Shown one piece after another: positions 1 through 5,642 of a stretch of 9,837 bases of DNA; within the stretch, counting starts at the first letter, position 1; each line of letters begins with the position of its first letter. The DNA lies in NCBI GenBank assembly GCA_036401335.1, contig DASWVC010000236.1, positions 1-9,837 on the forward strand, in the 5' to 3' direction. Position numbers and translations under genes: made by a program. This DNA comes from DASWVC01 sp036401335. Its GTDB lineage: Bacteria; Verrucomicrobiota; Verrucomicrobiia; Chthoniobacterales; JAFAMB01. A model generated the notes under the pieces. It saw nothing but the letters and a program-made list of their open reading frames with translations. It searched no databases and was not told where the DNA came from.

Positions 1-2
1 TG

Positions 3-65
3 CTGAACGAAGTCACCCTTGAAGCAGGGCAATCCATCCAGACGCAGCAACAGGAGCTGTTTTAG
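3..65 (+). CDS. C-terminal end of an unidentified protein (partial)
   Basis: Reading from base 3, the last 20 codons of a plus-strand gene run off the left edge and end in TAG at 63-65. The tail is polar and glutamine-rich (ending QTQQQELF), as in the end of a helical or coiled segment. The other two plus-strand frames are closed quickly by stops (TGA at 4-6 and at about 21-23), which favours this frame. A minus-strand frame is also open across these bases, but it has no clear start, so the plus-strand reading is preferred. The gene converges on the minus-strand gene ending at 199. Too little is present to name a family. Confidence 0.45.
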   Translation: MNEVTLEAGQSIQTQQQELF

Positions 66-93
66 CGGCGTGCCGGTGCGCCAGGGGGGTGCT

Positions 94-120
94 GGTAGGG
101 CGGCGAGTCCCTTCGCCGCC
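94..120 (+). repeat. Palindromic intergenic repeat, GGTAGGG...GTCCC family (single copy)
   Basis: A perfect 8-base stem, GGCGGCGA (99-106) and TCGCCGCC (113-120), encloses the 6-base loop GTCCCT and is preceded by GGTAGGG at 94-100. The same plan (GGTAGGG lead, GC-rich stem, GTCCC loop) recurs on the minus strand in the cluster at 1805-2030. It sits between two convergent gene ends, where it could also end transcription in both directions. No T-run follows directly: the run at about 185-190 is some 65 bases away, so a classical intrinsic terminator is not supported. Confidence 0.75.
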
Positions 121-140
121 GGGGGAGGTTACTGATGGGG

Positions 141-178
141 CCATTGCATTCATGCCATTGATACAATTCGTACCATTG
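141..178. repeat. Three CCATTG direct repeats in an AT-richer spacer
   Basis: CCATTG occurs at 141-146, 155-160 and 173-178 (start-to-start spacing 14 and 18), with a related CAATTCG between the last two. The stretch is clearly AT-richer than its surroundings and leads into ATAATTTTTT at about 181-190. It lies in the 133-base spacer between the convergent genes ending at 65 and 199. No function can be assigned. Confidence 0.4.
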
Positions 179-198
179 TTATAATTTTTTCCCCGCCG

Positions 199-1761
199 TC
201 ACTGCGATCGCTTTGCGAGCCGATAAATGTTTTTGACGTCGTCAAATTCCCGGCTTCGCATCCAGGACCGGTAGAGGAGGATGTCACCCCGCCGCACCCC
301 TTCGACCAGACGTGGGAAATTGTCGTAGATGTCTCCGTCTGCCACGTTAATGAGGCTGCCTCCTTCCGGGTATACTTGCACCAAAGCGGGGGCCGTCGAA
401 TTTACGTCAGCCCACGGCGCAGACCGTCGCAATTCGCGGTAAGGCATCGTGTAGGCCCAGTACGGAGTGAAGCCGAACTCGGGGCAGATCAGGCAGTCGG
501 GATGTTTTTCCTGAAGGCGCCGGAAAGCCTCGACTGGGAAAACCCCGTGCGGCCCGCCGTTTGAATCGACGTAGAACAAGGTACAGCCCCACCGTTGGTG
601 GGCGTACGACATCTTGCGGTCAAGGCCGTCAAAGCGCTCGGCTTCATCCCGGTAATCACGTTGGTAAAAACTTCCGTTGGCGCGATAAACGATCTCCTGC
701 GCCCGCAGACAAACGCCGGTCCGAAAACCGGCGGAGCTGAAAGCCGCGAAAAAGGCGTTAGCGGCTCCATCCATCTCGGGAGCCAGGCGCGCCACTTGCA
801 TCGGGTCGCCGGCGTAGGTTGCTTCCCCCTGCGGAAATTCCTGCCCTTCCAGATCCCACAGGATCATTCCCTGGGCATTCATCTCTTTTAACAGGGTGAT
901 GCTTTGAACGGCATAGTCCTTTAACCGACGTTGAAAGGCGTCGCGCCCGGCTTCGGAGCGCAGCTCCAGGCCGGGGTCGGCAAACCAGCCCCGCGGATTA
1001 CCAGGCCACTTGCGATTTACTTGCGCCAGAAAAAGCGATCCGATCGGGCGGCGATCCGGCCACGCCACTTGAAAGGGATGCGCCTCACGGCAACGGGCAT
1101 AGACCGAGCGGACGAGTTCCGGCCAGGGCGTCTCGCGGTCGCCGAAACAAAACTCCAGCTGGAAGCTGAGTTCTTCGTGCGGGAATATGGGCAAGTTACT
1201 TTCTACGAAAACCGGGTAGGCGCCACGGTCGCGCGACCCCCAACGGCAGGCAACCTGGTTGGCATCAGGATCATTTACCAGAGCAACCGCGCCCTCACCG
1301 AAACGGGCGACCAACGCTGCAGGACCTTCCTTGGCCAGCGCCTTAGGCGGATCGCTGTCCCCCCAGCCGGACGGGCTTGCCGCAGCGGGAAACCCGAAGT
1401 CCAGGAGGCGGCAGAAAACCTGGTCGATGAACTGTTCAGTGTGGTTAGAGACCGTGATCGAGGTGATTACCTCGTTGCCTTCCGCGTTACACCGCACGCG
1501 CAAATCCCCCCAGGCGAAACGCTGAAGCAGCGTGCCATCACGATCCAGCTTCGTTTCCGTAGGTTTGTCATGACGAACGGTTTTCTCGCCTCGAAAGGTG
1601 ATGCCTACCTCCGGCGAACTGGCGCCGGCATCGCCCTCCGCCTGCGCAAAATTGTGACCGCGCCAGCTCAACTCCTGGACGCCTTGAGCTCCCAGTGCCA
1701 CGCGCACATTCCCCTCCTGAGCTCCTGACCAACTGACGCCGACAAACATGCTTGCAAGCAC
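199..1761 (-). CDS. Exported (beta/alpha)-barrel protein, glycoside-hydrolase-like
   Basis: Stop TGA is at 199-201. The start is uncertain. I chose GTG at 1761, which has GAAGGG five bases upstream and gives 520 residues. ATG at 1749 is an alternative, and the frame stays open upstream to ATG at 2205 (668 residues) through a repeat cluster. The N-terminus is a hydrophobic signal-like stretch (FVLASMFVGVSWSGAQ). A likely beta-sandwich occupies about residues 20-210. From about residue 235 onward, strand-helix alternation suggests a TIM barrel: LFLAQV, GMILWDLEG, TGVCLRA, TLFYVDSNGG, CLICPEFGF, SLINVADGD, DILLYRSWM. Acidic residues at strand ends (D303, E305, D399, E428 in the 520-residue numbering) are candidate catalytic residues. 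The layout resembles retaining alpha-glycosidase-type enzymes, but I cannot name a family and the substrate is unknown. At least 82 bases separate it from the upstream operon, so it is probably transcribed separately. Confidence 0.7.
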   Translation of the reverse strand: MLASMFVGVSWSGAQEGNVRVALGAQGVQELSWRGHNFAQAEGDAGASSPEVGITFRGEKTVRHDKPTETKLDRDGTLLQRFAWGDLRVRCNAEGNEVITSITVSNHTEQFIDQVFCRLLDFGFPAAASPSGWGDSDPPKALAKEGPAALVARFGEGAVALVNDPDANQVACRWGSRDRGAYPVFVESNLPIFPHEELSFQLEFCFGDRETPWPELVRSVYARCREAHPFQVAWPDRRPIGSLFLAQVNRKWPGNPRGWFADPGLELRSEAGRDAFQRRLKDYAVQSITLLKEMNAQGMILWDLEGQEFPQGEATYAGDPMQVARLAPEMDGAANAFFAAFSSAGFRTGVCLRAQEIVYRANGSFYQRDYRDEAERFDGLDRKMSYAHQRWGCTLFYVDSNGGPHGVFPVEAFRRLQEKHPDCLICPEFGFTPYWAYTMPYRELRRSAPWADVNSTAPALVQVYPEGGSLINVADGDIYDNFPRLVEGVRRGDILLYRSWMRSREFDDVKNIYRLAKRSQ

Positions 1762-1804
1762 AAAAGCCCTTCGCCGCCAAGGTCTATGCCGTTTGTTACA
1801 CGCC

Positions 1805-2030
1805 TGTTCCCCGGCAGCGCCGGCAGTCCCTGGCCGATCGTGGGGCCGCCCAGTCCCGCCGGACGGGCGCTCGGGGACAAGCTCCCTTACCGGACGGTCA
1901 CGAAGGTGGGCTGCCCTCCCGGGGCGCTTGAGGACAAGCCCCCCTACCGGAGGTCGCGCAGGGACACGCGACCCTACCGGGCGGGCGTACCTCGATACCC
2001 CGGCCGGCGAGGGACTGCCGGCCCTGCCAC
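1805..2030 (-). repeat. Tandem cluster of palindromic repeats, GGTAGGG...GTCCC family
   Basis: On the minus strand, CCGGTAGGG-type leads begin at 1980, 1950 and 1893 (the last is CCGGTAAGG). Each is followed by a hairpin with a GTCCC or GTCCT loop. The stems are 1952-1958 with 1967-1973 (GGTCGCG/CGCGACC, perfect), 1921-1929 with 1936-1944 (8 of 9 pairs), and 1865-1871 with 1880-1886 (6 of 7 pairs). A further perfect 7-base stem lies at 2002-2008 with 2017-2023 around an AGTCCCTC loop, preceded by GGCAGG instead of GGTAGG. Degenerate relatives carrying GTCCC in the opposite orientation occur at about 1810-1860. Stem bases differ between units but pair within each, which is the mark of a structure-conserving repeat similar to REP/BIME elements. 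Spacer between leads is 30 and 57 bases. Confidence 0.7.
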
Positions 2031-2287
2031 TGCCGGATCCGGGCTTCCCGCGCCCTGTTTCATCCCATCGTCCGTCTTCATTTCCGTACGGATTATTGGG
2101 CTCTGCTACAACCTGAGTCGCCAGCGGCTGCCGGACAGGTTCCGGTCGCGGTGCGGCCAACGCGCCGATGAGTTTCACGGTGCTTATTATTTGTGCCAAG
2201 GCCATCGGTACAGTTTCCTTATTTCCCTCTCATCCAGGTCGTCCGACCCTGCCGACGCCGTCACCCCGACACCTTCTTCAACCCTCC
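2031..2287. other. Intergenic region without a supported gene
   Basis: Between the DUF3108 stop and the repeat cluster I see no convincing gene. On the minus strand there is a GGAGG at 2287-2283 immediately after the DUF3108 stop, but what follows is only a 7-codon TTG frame or a 25-residue GTG frame (2264-2187). ATG at 2205 has AAGGA about 10 bases upstream and opens into the frame of the downstream barrel-protein gene, so this stretch may be its leader or, less likely, its coding start. A promoter for that gene would be expected here, but no clear -35/-10 pair or sigma-54 site was found. Confidence 0.5.
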
Positions 2288-3094
2288 TTACTCGGGCTGC
2301 GCGGACTCCAATTCGGCGTAAACAAAGCCGATAAACAGGTCGGCTTCAAACCGCAGCGGCAGCCGAAGGTCGTCGTCAGAGAGCCAGCCACGGCCGGCCT
2401 TGAATTTTCTGTGTTCTTGAAGACCCAGGTTTTTATCGATCCGTTGCAGTTGCAAGTCGATCCTGATGGCGGCTTTTTCTTCTCCATTAACGCGAATCCG
2501 CTCTCGACCCGCCACGGTAGCAGTGGCGAGGTAAGGAGCGTTGGAAGGCCAGACTATAAGGGTTTCGCGCTGGCCTGGCTCCAGCGGCGTGCTGCGCAGC
2601 CATAGCAGCGCGCTTTGGATGTCAAAAACGGGCGTCAGGCTGAAGGTCCGGGGCTCGGCCGGTTCTTTGGCCGGGGTAACTTCCCGCAGGGCAGTCAGGC
2701 CGGAAGGCGTGTAGTCGACGCTGGTCCGCACGGTTTGCGCCTTGTACCGTTCTTCCTGGAATAGGCGAAGGGGGTGCAAGGTCGCCCGGTCAGTCGTGCT
2801 GCGATGCACGACGTCCAACCGGAAAAGGGTTCGTGGAAGGCCGAACGTGCCTCCCGTGGCGTTGGTTTCGTAGCGGCCAGGCTCGTCGGTACGGAAATGC
2901 ACGTCCGCCTTGGCGGCCGGGAGGTTGACCCAGCCGAATCGGTAAACCAGGTGCATCGATGGCGGGGGGGGGCTAAAGCTGCCCGCCGGGCGTCGGGAGG
3001 TGAGCTCTCGAACCCAGGCCGGCAGGTCGGCGGCATGGAACGCGACCGGCCACCCCAGGGCCAGGGCGACGCACACGGCAAGGGCACGAATCAC
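2288..3094 (-). CDS. DUF3108 family exported protein
   Basis: This 268-residue protein has a signal peptide (about residues 1-21, IRALAVCVALALGW then a small-residue cleavage area) and a body that matches the DUF3108 pattern. A YRFGWVNLPAAKADV strand near residue 51 corresponds to the family's early conserved region, and PLRFEADLFIGFVYAEL near residue 246-262 to its C-terminal signature. Function of the family is unknown; members are exported and predicted to be beta-rich. The start is GTG at 3094, overlapping the BatE stop as GTGA, with GGAAAGGA about ten bases upstream. An in-frame opening to 3133 would lie inside BatE and place 13 polar residues before the signal peptide, so it was not chosen. 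A run of nine C at 2972-2964 encodes PPPP near residue 42. Stop is TAA at 2288-2290. It is the last gene of the coupled operon. Confidence 0.82.
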   Translation of the reverse strand: MIRALAVCVALALGWPVAFHAADLPAWVRELTSRRPAGSFSPPPPSMHLVYRFGWVNLPAAKADVHFRTDEPGRYETNATGGTFGLPRTLFRLDVVHRSTTDRATLHPLRLFQEERYKAQTVRTSVDYTPSGLTALREVTPAKEPAEPRTFSLTPVFDIQSALLWLRSTPLEPGQRETLIVWPSNAPYLATATVAGRERIRVNGEEKAAIRIDLQLQRIDKNLGLQEHRKFKAGRGWLSDDDLRLPLRFEADLFIGFVYAELESAQPE

Positions 3095-3876
3095 TGAGGC
3101 ACAATCCTTTCCAGCGTGTTGGAAGGCACCCAACCCGTCAGTCCCGTCTCAGAACGGCACAAGGTCCATGCACCCCGTTCCTGGATGATGGTCACTTCCT
3201 GACCTTCTCCAACGGTTTCGGCAATCCGGGTGCTGAAGGCCGGTCCGACTTTCAAGTCAAGCGATGCTGGCAGAACGATTGCACCGTGTGGATCTTTGTC
3301 GCCGTACCCTGCATACGCGCAGAGGCCTAAACTTAACAGGCAGACCAGCGCCGAAACGGCGGCCAGAGTCCTGGTTCGCCGAGCAACGGAGGCGTGCCGG
3401 GAAATCAGGCTGACGGCCAGGGCAAAGGCGGCGACCCAAAATGCGGCGGATGCAGCCACTGGGTAAACGTCCGTGAAAAACGAAACGCCGGTCCGGAAAG
3501 GAGGCGGTGGATCCTGGCCCGTCTGGCGCAAGGCATGCCGCAGGTTGGCTTGAGCATCCTTTGCATCTGGCTCCAGGGCCAGGGCGCGGCGGTAATTGAG
3601 GATGGCTCGCCCTTTTTGTCCGAGTTGCCACCACGTATTGCCAAGGTTGTAAAATAGGGCAGGACTGGAAGCACCCTGGCTGAGAAGTTGCAGGTAATCG
3701 CCCTTGGCTTCCTCAAACTTGCCGGTCTGGTAGGCCCGTCCGGCCGATTCCCAAAGCGTTTCGGCCCCGATGGTGCCGGTCAGGAGTAAGCAGAGGGCGA
3801 GAAGCGCGCAGAAGCCGGGCCTGCCGTGGAGGCGGCTTCGGGCAGGTTGGAACAATTCATGGGCCAGGCCGGTCAA
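3091..3876 (-). CDS. batE: BatE: TPR and SH3-like domain membrane protein
   Basis: The 261-residue product has a hydrophobic N-terminal segment (about 21-38), TPR repeats at about 41-110 (ALFYNLGNTWWQLGQKGRAI and the following ALALEPDAKDAQANL are typical TPR residues), two transmembrane segments at about 139-158 and 170-190, and a C-terminal SH3-like domain at about 203-257 (LKVGPAFS, EGQEVTIIQERGAWTLC, GLTGWVPS). This order is that of BatE. It probably sits in the inner membrane with the TPRs available to contact other Bat proteins. The start is TTG at 3876, overlapping the BatD stop as TTGA. GGGAGG at 3889-3884 lies seven bases upstream, and no in-frame ATG or GTG exists nearby, so the TTG is well supported. 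The C-terminus overlaps the DUF3108 start by four bases. Confidence 0.88.
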   Translation of the reverse strand: MTGLAHELFQPARSRLHGRPGFCALLALCLLLTGTIGAETLWESAGRAYQTGKFEEAKGDYLQLLSQGASSPALFYNLGNTWWQLGQKGRAILNYRRALALEPDAKDAQANLRHALRQTGQDPPPPFRTGVSFFTDVYPVAASAAFWVAAFALAVSLISRHASVARRTRTLAAVSALVCLLSLGLCAYAGYGDKDPHGAIVLPASLDLKVGPAFSTRIAETVGEGQEVTIIQERGAWTLCRSETGLTGWVPSNTLERIVPQ

Positions 3877-5642
3877 GGCAGCGCCTCCCAGCGTGTAATT
3901 GCGTCACGCACGATCCGGCGTTCCTCTTCCGGCCACGGCGAATCCGTCCGGGTGCGGCCAAACGCCAGTGCTTCCTGGCGACGCAACAGAGCCTTTAGTT
4001 CCCGACGTAAATTCTCCGGCGCCTGGCCATGGTCAACAAGGTATTCGGCTTGACGGTACGGAGCCCGGCCGCGGCTCCGAATGAGCGGCTTCAATTCGAT
4101 CAGGCGGCAAGCTGCCGCCAACGCGGTCAAGGCATCACCGCTCGCCAGTTCGCGGTGCCGTTGCCGCCGTTCCTGGTGATAATGCAAGACCGGCCCGTAA
4201 GATTGGCCCAACCTGTTCAATGCCTGCCAAACCAGGAACGCGGCAAGGACGGCTGCGGGGAATAGTTGGGCATACCAAAAGGCCGGACGGTCCAGGATAG
4301 ACGTGAAGCTCACCGTCGGAGATGGCGTCAACCGCAGGTCGCGCAGCCCTTCATCCACGGACGGCGGCGTTTCGGGCCCTGGCGCCGGGGAATTTGCTTC
4401 GGCCACCGACGGGGTTGACCGCACGACGGCTGGTCCCGCCACGTTCATGGGAACGGCGGGTGCCTTGACTTCGACGTACCGTTCTGCTTCCGGATCAAAA
4501 TAGCTCAAGGCCGCCCCGGGACTTTGCGTGACCTGGGCCTCAGCCACCAGCGGGAAATTGAACGTCTTTACCGCGCTGATGCCAACATCATCCGAAGTGG
4601 CGAGTTCATCCGTGGGCTCGTATGCATGCCATCCCGCAGCCCCCACCAATTGGGGCGCTTCCATCCGGTCGAAGTTACCCGAACCGCGGACTTCGACCCG
4701 AAGCGTCACCGGATCACCGACCTGCATCTGCACCGGGTCTGCCTCCGAACGGATTTCAAACTGGCCCACCGCTCCGGAAAAGTTCGTGGGCCGGCCCGAC
4801 TCCGGCAGAGCCTTCACTTCCACTGCAACCCCGTTCGTTTCCACTTTAACGTCCTTGCGGGGGCCCGAATCGAAAAGGTCCGGAAACGGCAACTGGCCGG
4901 TGAAATCGTCGAAGGCATCGGAACGATGACGGACGTATGGCAGGCGTAACAGGAATTCCTGGTACGCCGAGTGCAACTCCAGGCGTCCAGCCTTTACCCC
5001 GCTGATCGCAGTCTTGTAAATAACGACCTTGAATTCCTGGCCGTTGACGACCTGCCGCCGCTCCACCGGTTCCGGGTATTTGCGGGTGACAAAGCCATCT
5101 CCCTCGATGATCGGTAACTGTCCTTGCGGATAGGGTTGGTAGATTATTCTCCGGTCAAAGTAAAAACGCAATTCGATCGGAATTTGCTCACCGACGTAAG
5201 CCACCTCTTTGGAGACGACCAACTCCCCAAAGAACGGCTGGTCGCTGGCCGGCGTGCCACTTGGTCCGGCTGAGTTCTGCGCGACGTTCAGGTGCAATGC
5301 CGGCGTTTGGTACGAACGGCCATCCACCGTGACGGCGACGGCAGGGATGACAAAGTTGCCGGCCCGCGTAGGGGTAACCACGTAAGAAAAAATTACGCTC
5401 GCGGTCGCGCGAAGGTTCAAGGCCTCCAGCTTTCTTGATTCCTGCGCGAAGTTAATGGCCAGTCCTTCCACCGTAAATCCGGGCGGACCGGCGGGAGTTC
5501 CATCGATCACTTCAATCTGCAGCTGCACCGGTACATCGACCCTGGTGGACGCATCAGACAAGTAAGCTCGCAACGACGGCTCGCCCGCGGCATGAGCGAC
5601 GATCAGAAGAGCCAGCCACAACCCTGATAAAACGGTTTTCAT
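3873..5642 (-). CDS. batD: BatD family exported, membrane-anchored protein
   Basis: The 589-residue product starts with a signal peptide (MKTVLSGLWLALLIVAHAAG), followed by a long beta-rich region (about 21-400) with three or so Ig-like segments. A Pro/Ser-rich linker (about 405-440), one transmembrane helix at about 455-476 (FWYAQLFPAAVLAAFLVW), and a basic, helical cytoplasmic tail to 589 complete it. This is the BatD (oxygen tolerance) architecture: most of the protein lies in the periplasm with a single anchor. Start choice: ATG at 5642 shares one base with the upstream stop (TGATG) and has GAAGGA at 5654-5649, six bases away. In-frame GTG (5645) and TTG (5648) are possible but less well spaced. 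The gene sits between batB/C and batE with no spacer, so its product is expected in similar amounts to theirs. Confidence 0.9.
   Translation of the reverse strand: MKTVLSGLWLALLIVAHAAGEPSLRAYLSDASTRVDVPVQLQIEVIDGTPAGPPGFTVEGLAINFAQESRKLEALNLRATASVIFSYVVTPTRAGNFVIPAVAVTVDGRSYQTPALHLNVAQNSAGPSGTPASDQPFFGELVVSKEVAYVGEQIPIELRFYFDRRIIYQPYPQGQLPIIEGDGFVTRKYPEPVERRQVVNGQEFKVVIYKTAISGVKAGRLELHSAYQEFLLRLPYVRHRSDAFDDFTGQLPFPDLFDSGPRKDVKVETNGVAVEVKALPESGRPTNFSGAVGQFEIRSEADPVQMQVGDPVTLRVEVRGSGNFDRMEAPQLVGAAGWHAYEPTDELATSDDVGISAVKTFNFPLVAEAQVTQSPGAALSYFDPEAERYVEVKAPAVPMNVAGPAVVRSTPSVAEANSPAPGPETPPSVDEGLRDLRLTPSPTVSFTSILDRPAFWYAQLFPAAVLAAFLVWQALNRLGQSYGPVLHYHQERRQRHRELASGDALTALAAACRLIELKPLIRSRGRAPYRQAEYLVDHGQAPENLRRELKALLRRQEALAFGRTRTDSPWPEEERRIVRDAITRWEALP
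3884..3889 (-). promoter_or_regulatory. Ribosome binding site deciding the TTG start of batE
   Basis: GGGAGG on the minus strand lies inside the end of batD, seven bases before TTG at 3876-3874. It fixes the batE start, because no ATG or GTG is available in frame before the signal-like segment. Confidence 0.65.

Noticed and set aside
94..190. Intrinsic terminator formed by the 99-120 hairpin and the T-run near 185
   Set aside because: The T-run is about 65 bases past the hairpin, so the two cannot act as one terminator.
931..1728. Long plus-strand open frame (265 codons) opposite the barrel-protein gene
   Set aside because: It is antisense to a gene with a signal peptide and recognisable fold pattern, its translation is Arg-rich without domain character, and such antisense frames are common in GC-rich DNA.
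1805..2030. CRISPR array
   Set aside because: Unit spacing is irregular (30 and 57 bases), units are not identical, and no unique spacers or cas genes are present.
2185..2205. Possible sigma-54 promoter (TTGGCAC...GC) on the minus strand
   Set aside because: The distance between the GG and GC elements is two bases too long for the -24/-12 consensus.
2187..2264. Small minus-strand frame of 25 residues (GTG start) after the DUF3108 gene
   Set aside because: It is short, has only a marginal ribosome binding site and no recognisable feature.
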